A stretch of DNA of 64,000 nt. It comes from Aurantiochytrium sp. KH105. Lineage: Eukaryota; Sar; Bigyra; Thraustochytrida; Thraustochytriidae. Below the pieces are notes generated by a model. The model had not been told where the DNA came from and made no database searches. It was given only the letters and a program-made list of their open reading frames with translations. The position numbers and the translations under genes were made by a program. Positions 51,295 to 60,136 of the stretch are shown in pieces (the first letter of the stretch is position 1; every line of letters starts with the position of its first letter). The stretch is from NCBI GenBank assembly GCA_003116975.1, contig BGKB01000005.1:191880-255879 (forward strand), in the 5' to 3' direction.

Positions 51295-52326
51295 TCACCA
51301 GCCAAATAAGATTTGACCAATGTTCACCATGAGGTGCCGCGTCTGCGTTGGGACGCGAACCTGATCCAAATTGATGGCGTGGCCACGCGGGTAGACGACG
51401 GGGAAACACGGCGAATGAATCGGCTCTCCGGGCTGTAATTGATGAATGCAGAGGTTTTTTCGCATTGTTTCAACATCTCGACTCTCCTTGAATGTGGCAT
51501 TGCCTTGCACAAAGCGTCCCACGAGCGAAAAACGCTCATGAATCATGGCCTCTTGTTTGATGGGCTGTGAGCGGTGAAAAGTGTGGTCTGTGAAGAAAAG
51601 CACATCACCGCGTCGAAAGTCAAAGACTGTGCCGACCTCGTCGAAGTGATCTTGGCAAGCCTTGGAGCATCCGTCGCTCGGCTCAGCTTGGCAATCTGGA
51701 GATACCTTGGTGAAATCGCCCATAAAGATGCTCCCGCCCGTGCGTTCTGCGTCAAGGTCGATGAGCGGGATCCAGGCACTCACGCCCTGGGCCTCGGCCC
51801 GCTCAACAATGTCGAAACTGGTCGAGTCCTTGTGCCACTTGCCCAGAAAGCGTGGTCTCACACCGCGTGGAATACCGTACACAATGTCTGCCAGCATGCG
51901 CACCGTTTTGTTGCCGATGAGCTGAGACACTACCATAGGGACAGGGCCCTCGAACCACAAGGCTCTGACCAGACGACTTTCGGTCCATATCATGTCAATG
52001 GAGAGCGAGCTACCGAAGGCCCAATTGAGGGCCCACGCGATGGGGGCCAGCCAGTTCGGGAAGACCGACCTCGGCCGGTTCTGATACAGCGTCTCGACGA
52101 TTTCGCGCGAGAGCAGGCCTCGCACGACCAGATATCCGGTCCTATTAAAGTGCTCAATCTGCTCTTCACTCAGCTCGACGTCCATGCCGCTCATGTCCGG
52201 AATGCGCGTACTCTCTCGAACCCATTTGGTCAGCTGCTCGTCTAGCTCTGTCTCCGCCACGAGCAGCCACCACGCGAGGACGGCCACGCTCAGGATCTCG
52301 ACGGCCTTGAGTTTGCTCCCAAACAT
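51295..52326 (-). CDS. Phytanoyl-CoA dioxygenase-family (PhyH) protein, membrane-anchored
   Basis: 343 residues, ATG at 52326. Fe(II)/2-oxoglutarate oxygenase. A hydrophobic segment at residues 8-24 (AVEILSVAVLAWWLLVA) suggests a signal-anchor, so the catalytic part probably lies in the ER lumen or outside. PhyH-type start HFNRTGYLVVRGLLS, then iron ligands His165 and Asp167 in WHKDSTSF and His251 in FTDHTFHRSQP, and a candidate 2-oxoglutarate Arg in ERFSLVGRF. GDVLFF precedes the distal His, as in the family. Four Cys between residues 212 and 224 may form disulphides. Substrate unknown; many family members hydroxylate lipids or small natural products rather than phytanoyl-CoA. Confidence 0.85.
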   Translation of the reverse strand: MFGSKLKAVEILSVAVLAWWLLVAETELDEQLTKWVRESTRIPDMSGMDVELSEEQIEHFNRTGYLVVRGLLSREIVETLYQNRPRSVFPNWLAPIAWALNWAFGSSLSIDMIWTESRLVRALWFEGPVPMVVSQLIGNKTVRMLADIVYGIPRGVRPRFLGKWHKDSTSFDIVERAEAQGVSAWIPLIDLDAERTGGSIFMGDFTKVSPDCQAEPSDGCSKACQDHFDEVGTVFDFRRGDVLFFTDHTFHRSQPIKQEAMIHERFSLVGRFVQGNATFKESRDVETMRKNLCIHQLQPGEPIHSPCFPVVYPRGHAINLDQVRVPTQTRHLMVNIGQILFGW

Positions 52327-53998
52327 TGCTCTTGATGCCTTTTTACCTTGGACCCAAACGAACTCTTCTCTCCTCTCCTCTCCTTTCCTCTCCCCTCCCC
52401 TCCTCTTTGTTCACAAACCCTTGGCCTCGTCCTCGTGCGCGTCCTCGGGCTCGGGCTCTGCGCCGCAAAGACTAGCTCGAATCGCGAATGGCTGCACGAT
52501 GCGCCCGAGTTGTGATGCGATGCGATGCGATGCGATGCGAGCGATGCGCACGGGTCCCACGCACGACCGACCGGCCCCTGCCGCCAATCGAGCGCGGCGT
52601 GCCTGCGTCACGCAGCGAAGCGCGGAGGCTGCCTCGCGCGCGGGGTCTTCGCGAGCCCGGTCCCTCGCTGCCTCGCGCGAATGCGGTTTGCGGAATCGAG
52701 CCGGGGCCGGAAGAAAAGTCCGTGGGACTGGTGGAATTCATTCACTATCATGGATGGATCCATCCACCGATCGAGCGAGCCCGATCATACCACGGATGGT
52801 CGATCGCTGTCACTCACTCGATCGATCGATCCATCAAAGCGAAACAACGCAACGCAACACAACCCGACGCGACACATTGCAGTGCTCAACAAAGCAAGGA
52901 ATGCATCGCGTTGCCAAGCATGCCAATGTACAAGGCAACGCAAATGCAGTAGTAGGAGAGTCCTTGGCAAGAATGGTCGCTGCGCGGGGTCGATTCTTCG
53001 TCCGTTCTCGCGCGCGGAAAAGGTCCTACGGTGTCTCTGGCGTCACGGTCCTCGAGGATGCTCAGACTGAGCCGCGTTGAGGCCAAAGTGGCCACCTTGA
53101 GAACAGCTGGACCCGCTGCGTTTGGGGGGTCAACTTGCGGACGAGGCGTGGACCCGACGCGGCCTCCCGACAAGCGCAGAAACTTGCTGCTGCTGCTGCA
53201 CTGGCAGTCTGCCGCAATGGAACGGAGACTGGCGTTTATCCTGTGGAGAAAACGATCAAAGGAGCGGCCCACGGCCATGAAAGAAATGGTGAATGAATGA
53301 ATGAATGAATGAATGAAGGGACGCTTGGGAAATGGCTGGCACGTGGCACGCCGGAGAGAGAGAAGAAAGAGAGAGAGAGAGCTCTCGGAAGGAGGGTCTT
53401 TCAACGGCGGTGCGTTGGCGAGGCGGTCCGGTGGGATCTGAACGACCAGCGAGACAGATGATTTATTATCTTTCGTCGGCTGGTATACAGCAAAGCGGGA
53501 AGCGTGGCCGAGGCAAGGCAGCCTTGCTGCTGCTGTTCCCTTGCCGCCTGTTGAACAGGACAGACGCGCGAGAGATATTTGCCTAACACGAAGAGCCTTG
53601 GCCTACGCTTTCCTTCTTCATTTTACCTGAATGGCCTGGCCGGCCGTCTGTTACCTGGACATAGGCGTGCACGGGACGTTCTGTTAAACAGGTCTCTATC
53701 TTCAGCAGCATCATCGGCGATTGCGTTGAATCAAAATGAACACGAACCAAGCCACTGTCTACAGGTTGTATAGGCCTCATGCAAACGAAGGGACACTTGC
53801 TCGGTGTCCCTTGGAATGACTGGCACCCGACGAAGACGAGGAAGACGACGACGATGAATGGCTTGGCAGAACTCGACGCTCACTCGCTGCACGGCAAGGG
53901 AGCGACAAGGGCGCGCGCGGAGCGTGCGGGGCCCGGGAAAGGGGCGGAGCCGAGGCAGCGGCAGCGGCAGAGCGAAGCAGAGCAAAAGCAAAGCAACC
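52327..53998. other. GC-rich divergent region between PhyH and MTR4 genes
   Basis: 1.7 kb, no supportable gene. GATGC pentamers (52514-52541), GATCGATC (about 52819-52832), CAACGCAACACAACCC-type runs (about 52848) and a GAAT run (53291-53318). ORFs are shared between frames and compositionally driven. Confidence 0.65.
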
Positions 53999-56900
53999 AT
54001 GGACAAGCTCTTTTCGGCCTTCGACGGCGACGAGGAGCTCGACTCCACGCTCGAGCCCTCGTCGCCTGCCAAGGCGTCGACTTCGCCGGCCCAGGCTGCG
54101 ACGGCAGCGGCATCGACCGCCGAGAAGACGGCTGTAGAGAATGACAAGATTCTCGAGGACAAGGAGACCGCCCCGGCCACCAAACGCGCCCATCAAGAGG
54201 AGAACGAGGACGAGGACGGCGACGTGGCCATGAGCGGCGAGGCGGCGCCAGCCAAGCGGCAGAAAACTGTCTCTACGGACGCAACCGAGTCGGCACCTGC
54301 CGACTCGGTGCTCGCAGAGCACCAGGAAGAGAGTCAAGAGAATAACGCCTCCGAGGCCGCGGTGGAAAAACCTCCGGCCAAAACATATCCCTTCACACTG
54401 GACGGCTTCCAGCGTGAGGCCATTGGTTACTTGGAGCGCAACGAGAGCGTACTGGTTGCAGCACACACTTCTGCAGGAAAGACCGTGGTGGCTGAATACG
54501 CCATCGCTATGGCGCTTCGCGACAAGAAGCGTGTCGTGTACACTTCACCAATCAAGGCACTCTCGAACCAAAAGTACCGAGATCTCGCTGACGAATTCGA
54601 GGACGTGGGCCTTATGACTGGTGATGTGACCATCAACCCACACGCAAGTTGTCTGGTCATGACTACGGAGATTCTGCGGTCCATGTTGTACCGCGGCTCA
54701 GAGGTCATTCGCGAGGTCGCCTACGCCGTCTTTGATGAGGTGCACTACATGCGCGACCGGGAGCGCGGTGTGGTCTGGGAAGAAGCCATTTTGCTTTTGC
54801 CGCACAAGGTGCGCTTCGTGTTTCTGTCGGCCACCATTCCGAACGCCCAGCAATTCTGTGACTGGATCAGCAAGACCCATTTTCAGCCCTGTCATGCCGT
54901 CTACACGGATTATCGCCCCACACCGCTGCAGCACTACGTCTATCCAGCAAGCAGCACGGGCGTGTACCTGATTGTCGACGAAAAGGGCAAGTTCCACGTG
55001 GATACCTTTGAAAAGGCAATGTCGTCCATGAGCAGCTCGAACTTGGAGGACGCCGTCGACGAGGCGAGCAAGTCCAAGGAGGCAAAGAAGCGGATGATGG
55101 CGCGTCGGCGCGACAAGATGGGAGACCTGTTGAGCATCATCCAAATGATCATGCAGCGTAATTACGATCCAGCAATCGTTTTTAGCTTCAGCAAGAAGGA
55201 TTGTGAAAAGTATGCCGCCCAGCTGTCCAAGCTCTCGCTCAACACGGAAGACGACAAGGCCATGGTGCGCAAAGTCTTCAAGAATGCAATTGAAGCGCTT
55301 AACGAAGATGACAAGGACCTTCCGCAGGTTCGCTCCCTGCTTCCGTTGCTGGAGCGTGGCATCGGGATCCACCACGGTGGCCTGCTGCCCATTCTCAAGG
55401 AGGTGACTGAGATTCTCTTTGGCGAAGGCCTCTTGAAAGTGCTTTTCGCCACCGAGACCTTTGCCATGGGCATCAATATGCCGGCCAAAACGGTTGTCTT
55501 TTCGGCCATGCGCAAGTTCGATGGATCTGATTTCCGCTTTGTGAGCCCCGGTGAGTACATTCAGATGAGTGGTCGCGCAGGTCGTCGCGGTCTCGATGAT
55601 CGCGGTATTGTGATTCAGATGATGGACGAGCCCATGGAAACGGCTCAAGCAAAGGAAATCATGAGCGGCCAGGCCAACCCTCTTTCTTCAAGCTTTTACC
55701 TCACATACAACATGCTTCTCAACCTCATGCGCGTTGATGATGCGGATCCTGAGTTTGTCATTCGCAACTCGCTTTACACCTTTCAGCAAGAGAGCCAAAT
55801 CCCGGAGCTTGAGGCTGATCTTCGCAAGCTCGAAGCCAAGCTCGAGGCCATGCAGGTAGACCGTGAGGACGAGGTGGCCAATTACAACTATTTGAAATCG
55901 CAGTGCTCGCAAAAGGAGGCCCAGGTCGCCTCGCTTGTGATGCGCTCAGATGTGGTTGGGCCCTTTTTGAAGCCCGGTCGGCTGGTGCAAATCAACGACG
56001 GCTGGGGCTGGGCCGTCATTTTGCAGGTCAAGCGTGGTCGAGAGGACAGAAACGTTATTGCGAGCGTTGAGGTCGTCGTTGCTTCGGACCCATCGAACCC
56101 TGGTCTTCCCTTTGTGGCACCGCAGGACGAGACAGATACCAAGGATGTGTCGTCCGGCAAAGGCCGTCGCAAAAACAACAAGAGAGATCGGCCGGTGCGT
56201 CCCGAGCCAGCCGTCCGTGAGATTTCGCTCGAGAATCTTCTTCAGATCAGCACTCTCCGCGTCCACATGCCCACCGGAAACCAGGTGCATGATACGTTGT
56301 TGCGCAGCATGCTCGAAGTGAAGCGGCGCCATCCCGAGGGCGTGCCTTGCATGTCGCCCGTCAAGGACTTGAAGGTCAAAGACCCGAAGCTTCCGGTGTT
56401 GCTGCAGAACTTGACAAGCCTACAGGCTAAGCTCGAAGCGGACCCGATCCAGAGTATGACGGACCTTGTGGCCAAGCGCGAGCTCGTGGACGCCTTCATG
56501 CAGAAGTTTAACGTCCGCATTGAGATCAAGTTGCTGAAGAAGGAAATTCGCAACAAGAAAAGTCTCCCCATGAAGGACAAGCTCAAGGCCATGAAGGTAG
56601 TGCTTCGTCGCCTCGGGCATGTGGACAAGGATGGTGTTATCCAGCTCAAGGGGCGTGTCGGCTGCGAAATTTCTACGGCGGACGAGCTCATTCTCACCGA
56701 GCTTTTGCTCGGCGGTAGTCTCAACGAGCTGACGCCTGCGCATATTGCGTCACTTCTTTCGTGCTTGGTGTTCACTGAGAATGGCGAGAGCGAGGACCCG
56801 GTCCCTGATGAGCTGGCTCCTCTTTACGAGAATTTGCAAAAGGTTGCCAAGCGGATTGGCGTTGTGCAAAATGACGCAAATATTCCCACGGATCCAGAGG

Positions 56901-57160
56901 AGTTTGCCAAAAAGTTTCGTTCGGACCTGATGAACCCGGTCTTCCAGTGGTGCAAGGGCGCACGCTTTAGTCAGATTTGCGAGCTTACTTCAGTCTTTGA
57001 GGGCACCATTATTCGTTGCGTGCGGCGTCTGGTGGAGTTGCTTCGCCAGCTTGCCATTGCGGCACGCGTTATCGGAGATGTCACGATGGAGCAAAAGTTT
57101 GCCAAGGCTGTCGACCTCATCAAGCGCGACATCATTTTTGCCGCTTCGCTCTATCTGTAA
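53999..57160 (+). CDS. MTR4: Exosome RNA helicase MTR4 (Ski2-like DExH)
   Basis: 1053 residues, single exon, against 1042 in human. Nuclear 3'-5' helicase of the TRAMP/exosome pathway for rRNA processing and RNA surveillance. ATG at 53999 (MDKLFSAFDGDEELD) matches the MTR4 start; the frame is open 47 codons upstream but that part is Arg/Gly leader. Acidic N-terminal 120 residues, then DGFQREAIGYLE (Q-like), AHTSAGKT (Walker A, about 155-162), FDEVHYMRDRERG (DExH, about 245), SATIPNA, FATETFAMGINMPAKTVVF, and QMSGRAGRRGLDDRG (motif VI). An arch/KOW-like insert follows (LKPGRLVQINDGWGWAVIL), then the DSHCT C-terminal domain (FEGTIIRCVRRLVELLRQL). All motifs intact. Confidence 0.97.
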   Translation: MDKLFSAFDGDEELDSTLEPSSPAKASTSPAQAATAAASTAEKTAVENDKILEDKETAPATKRAHQEENEDEDGDVAMSGEAAPAKRQKTVSTDATESAPADSVLAEHQEESQENNASEAAVEKPPAKTYPFTLDGFQREAIGYLERNESVLVAAHTSAGKTVVAEYAIAMALRDKKRVVYTSPIKALSNQKYRDLADEFEDVGLMTGDVTINPHASCLVMTTEILRSMLYRGSEVIREVAYAVFDEVHYMRDRERGVVWEEAILLLPHKVRFVFLSATIPNAQQFCDWISKTHFQPCHAVYTDYRPTPLQHYVYPASSTGVYLIVDEKGKFHVDTFEKAMSSMSSSNLEDAVDEASKSKEAKKRMMARRRDKMGDLLSIIQMIMQRNYDPAIVFSFSKKDCEKYAAQLSKLSLNTEDDKAMVRKVFKNAIEALNEDDKDLPQVRSLLPLLERGIGIHHGGLLPILKEVTEILFGEGLLKVLFATETFAMGINMPAKTVVFSAMRKFDGSDFRFVSPGEYIQMSGRAGRRGLDDRGIVIQMMDEPMETAQAKEIMSGQANPLSSSFYLTYNMLLNLMRVDDADPEFVIRNSLYTFQQESQIPELEADLRKLEAKLEAMQVDREDEVANYNYLKSQCSQKEAQVASLVMRSDVVGPFLKPGRLVQINDGWGWAVILQVKRGREDRNVIASVEVVVASDPSNPGLPFVAPQDETDTKDVSSGKGRRKNNKRDRPVRPEPAVREISLENLLQISTLRVHMPTGNQVHDTLLRSMLEVKRRHPEGVPCMSPVKDLKVKDPKLPVLLQNLTSLQAKLEADPIQSMTDLVAKRELVDAFMQKFNVRIEIKLLKKEIRNKKSLPMKDKLKAMKVVLRRLGHVDKDGVIQLKGRVGCEISTADELILTELLLGGSLNELTPAHIASLLSCLVFTENGESEDPVPDELAPLYENLQKVAKRIGVVQNDANIPTDPEEFAKKFRSDLMNPVFQWCKGARFSQICELTSVFEGTIIRCVRRLVELLRQLAIAARVIGDVTMEQKFAKAVDLIKRDIIFAASLYL

Positions 57161-57198
57161 CGATGTCAGATCCCGACGGCAGACTTTGTGAAATTACA

Positions 57199-57204
57199 AA
57201 TAAA
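57199..57204 (+). promoter_or_regulatory. AATAAA polyadenylation-type hexamer for MTR4
   Basis: Lies 39 bases after the MTR4 stop codon, in the 208-bp spacer between convergent genes. Confidence 0.55.
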
Positions 57205-57368
57205 CAATCAAAATACAAGAATTTTTCTCTCTCTCTTGTTTTTACTTTTACATGTGCTCCACTTTTGCTTTGGCGAGAAAGAGATATCGCCACTTGAAAG
57301 TCGCAGAGAGAGTCACGCATTGCGTGCTCGCGAGGGCCGCTTGGACCCGAGGCATGTTCGCGTACTCG

Positions 57369-57854
57369 TCAAGTGGAGGAGGAGGCTGCAGCTCGATTTG
57401 CAGTGCAAATGGCCTTCAAGTCCGCGTCAAAGATTGCATCCTGCGCACCCACACGCAGACTGTCCACGAGAACTTGAACGTCCTCTTCATCTCCTCGAAA
57501 GACCTCGTCCTTGCGCAGACGATCGAGCTCGTTGCCGAGCGCCCGCGTCGCGTGCTCCATGTACCAGCCATCAAATTTTGCATTCTGAGACTTGCGCGTC
57601 TTGTCGTCGGCTTCCACAGCAGCTTCTCCGACAGCCGTGGCGGGGCGTCCTTTTGCCCGGACAGCGCGCCATAGCTCCGCTTGCACAAAGCTTGCCGGCA
57701 AGCGGTCGCCTTGCAGGCCCGGCAAGAGGTCGTCCTTGGCGAGGGCCTCCACGGCGTCGATGAGCTTGTCTCGCGCGTACTCTGCGGAAGAACCAGAGTT
57801 GTCCGCCTTGAGCACCTGGTCCAGCGCGCGGCGCGCTTCGAGAGAACCCTCCAT
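57369..57854 (-). CDS. RSA3: Rsa3-like ribosome assembly protein
   Basis: 161 residues, ATG at 57854 (MEGSLEARRALDQVL). The frame continues far upstream through Arg/Ser-rich sequence, but the ATG at 57854 precedes the first plausible globular sequence. The C-terminal half contains FDGWYMEHATRALGNELDRL, then RKDEVFRG, then EDVQVLVDSLRVGAQ. This resembles the short Rsa3 domain of 60S subunit assembly (FYL..VT..F...L..LR...F....V..L..AL..G). The N-terminal half is helical and acidic with no recognised domain. Convergent with MTR4, which also acts in rRNA maturation, but the adjacency is probably coincidental. The assignment rests on one short motif. Confidence 0.55.
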   Translation of the reverse strand: MEGSLEARRALDQVLKADNSGSSAEYARDKLIDAVEALAKDDLLPGLQGDRLPASFVQAELWRAVRAKGRPATAVGEAAVEADDKTRKSQNAKFDGWYMEHATRALGNELDRLRKDEVFRGDEEDVQVLVDSLRVGAQDAIFDADLKAICTANRAAASSST

Positions 57855-58167
57855 CGCCGCTCGCGCCCCTGCGGCAGCACTGCTTTCCTCGCGTTCGCTT
57901 CGCTTCTGCTTCTGCTTTTGCTTGTGCGCCAGCCAGCCAGCCGCTCCACTCACTCGACGAATGGGGGTGTGCGCGGGGACCCCCGCTCTCGGTGCGCACG
58001 TTTTCGTCACGATATTCTCGACAGGGTTTGCGAGTTCTGGGTGCTGGGTGAGGGAGTTTAAGATGAAGGTGATCGTCGTGCGGGTGAAGGCAGCGTCTGG
58101 CGCATTTTCGCGAGCATCCCCTCGTTGGCCGATGGAGAAAGTTGTGAAAAATAAAGGAGAATCGCGG
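57855..58167. other. Short spacer between RSA3-like and coiled-coil genes
   Basis: 313 bp, same-strand neighbours. Holds the leader of the RSA3-like gene and 3' end of the coiled-coil gene; no element identified. Confidence 0.6.
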
Positions 58168-59853
58168 TCACCGTCGCGCAGACGGACGTAGCGTCTCGCG
58201 TAGTTTGCGCGCCTGCTCAAAGTCCGCGAGGACCTCTTGGTATTGAGGGTCTTCAAAGAGTGCGTTCTGACTTTGCGTGCGCTGCGGAGGCGCCATGGCC
58301 CACGGCGGAGAGCCTGGCCCATCGAGGTTTCCAGAGACGGTGCGCCTTCCAAGCGATTTTGGCACGTGGTCTTGTGTCTTGTTGCAGCTGTCTGCATCGC
58401 TGATGATTTGGTCGATCGTGTCGACGCGACGCTGACCCACGTCAGAGCTCGCAGTTTGGCCGTGATCGAGCCCTCGCCGCCGACGTAGCTGCGCTGCGAG
58501 CTGCTTCGATTGGTGCAACTGAGATTCGAGACTTCGAGTCTTGCGCTCAAGGTTGACCACGCGCCGTCGCAAGGTCTTGTTGTCTGCAAGGAGAACGGCA
58601 TGCTGGGCTTGGGCAGAACGCTTGTGTTGCGTGAGCAAGCTTTCTGCGCGCCGGACGTCGCGCGACTTACACTTTACTACGCGCTGAAGTGCTTGCCTTT
58701 GTCGCATGAATTCGAGCGTGGGGAGTCGCTGCGATACGGACTTGGCAGGAGTTTCGGGACCCAAGGTCGTCATGTCTGGCTCTGCGAGTCGCGCCTCTAC
58801 ATCGGAACCAGAGACGAAGCGATCGTACAGCTGCAGGAGGCCATGCGCAATAAAGTCTTGGCTATCGCGATCTTCGCTGTACAAGAGCTCATAAAGCGCG
58901 CTCTGAAAGCTCTGAATCGTGTGTTCCCGCGCACGAACGATGCCACGCTCTTCTTGCAGCGCTGCATGCTGCGCGCGCAGCTTGGTGTTTAGCTCTTCGG
59001 CAATACGTTTTTGCGACTCGATCACTTCTTTGTTTTGAAGACGCTCGGCCTCGTAGACTTCGCCCTGTTCTTGGAGCAGTGCGATATTTCTTTCCAGTGG
59101 CCCAAATCGCTCGCTCGCCTCTGCAAGCTGATGCTTGAGCACATTTCGCTCCACGCCAACGTGTTCAATCTTTTGTGCAAGATGCACAGCTTCCATGGTT
59201 TTGCTTTTGAGGGCCTCGTTGAGAGCTTCTTTGGCGTCGCGCAAGGACTGTGTCTCCTCGACAAGCCTCGCAGCGTGCGCAGCATCCTTTTTTGCTGATT
59301 GCGCGACGAATTCAGTCTTTTGATTGGCGAGCTCGTCGCGGAGGACGTCAATGGTCCGCTTCAGCTCCACAATCTCGCCGGCACGTTTCTGCAAAATGTT
59401 CTTGTCTATCTGCCGACGTTCCAGCTCAGCAATCTTTGCGTGCAATCTTGCTACTTCAAACGAGTGCTCCTGATCGACTTGTTTGGCGACGGTAGTGTAG
59501 TGTTTCTCGAGATAGGATCCGTATTCGTCCATCGCGGAAGTCTCCTCGCTCTGCTTCGACTCGAGAGCATCCACGGTGGCCTTGAGCTCTTCGTTTTTTT
59601 TGGTCATGGCTTCTTCATGTCGCGCTCGATCCTCGTCGCGTTGACAGCGCAAATCGTCCACGGCATGCTGGAGTTCTTTGAGTTTGACGTCCTGCAGACT
59701 TATCTTTTGCAGGTACAGACTCTCGAGCTCTTGCAAACCGGGGTCGAGCTTGTTTTCCTCATCGTCCAAGAATCCGTCCACCGTCTTCTTGAAGTCCTCC
59801 TCTGTGCGCTTGAGCTCTTCGCTGAAGAGCGGCGCCGGCTGGACCCGCTTCAT
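58168..59853 (-). CDS. CFAP57-like coiled-coil protein lacking WD repeats
   Basis: 561 residues, first true ATG at 59853 (MKRVQPAPLFSEELKR). Nearly continuous coiled coil from about 10 to 330. The segment NVLKHQLAEASERFGPLERN, then VIESQKRIAEELNTKLRAQH and HTIQSFQSALYELL, resembles the C-terminal coiled coil of CFAP57/WDR65 (NVLKHQL..LE..I.PRE..I), a ciliary axonemal protein. The WD40 domains that precede it in CFAP57 are absent, and upstream sequence offers none. The C-terminal 150 residues are basic, then Ser/Pro-rich with an ending FEQARKLRETLRPSARR. A ciliary role is inference; any microtubule-associated coiled-coil role remains possible. Confidence 0.6.
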   Translation of the reverse strand: MKRVQPAPLFSEELKRTEEDFKKTVDGFLDDEENKLDPGLQELESLYLQKISLQDVKLKELQHAVDDLRCQRDEDRARHEEAMTKKNEELKATVDALESKQSEETSAMDEYGSYLEKHYTTVAKQVDQEHSFEVARLHAKIAELERRQIDKNILQKRAGEIVELKRTIDVLRDELANQKTEFVAQSAKKDAAHAARLVEETQSLRDAKEALNEALKSKTMEAVHLAQKIEHVGVERNVLKHQLAEASERFGPLERNIALLQEQGEVYEAERLQNKEVIESQKRIAEELNTKLRAQHAALQEERGIVRAREHTIQSFQSALYELLYSEDRDSQDFIAHGLLQLYDRFVSGSDVEARLAEPDMTTLGPETPAKSVSQRLPTLEFMRQRQALQRVVKCKSRDVRRAESLLTQHKRSAQAQHAVLLADNKTLRRRVVNLERKTRSLESQLHQSKQLAAQLRRRRGLDHGQTASSDVGQRRVDTIDQIISDADSCNKTQDHVPKSLGRRTVSGNLDGPGSPPWAMAPPQRTQSQNALFEDPQYQEVLADFEQARKLRETLRPSARR

Positions 59854-60136
59854 CGCAAGCAAGATTTACTTGTTCGCCCTGCTGCCGTCGCAGTCATACC
59901 TCGAGCAGCCGTGAGGAAGGCGCGCTACTCTAAACTCTTCTCAAGCTCGTAACCAAGTACTTCAAGTATACCATTCCGCTGTTGTGGCCGTATTCTGGCA
60001 CATGAAATCCTCTCGCAACGGAACTTTTTTCGTCTCTCGATCGTCCTCGACGATAAAAAAAAAAAACAAAAATCTCTCTTCTCTTCTTCATCAGAGTCTC
60101 CGGCCGGCAGCTGCACCTGCAGATGCCGACTCGCGC

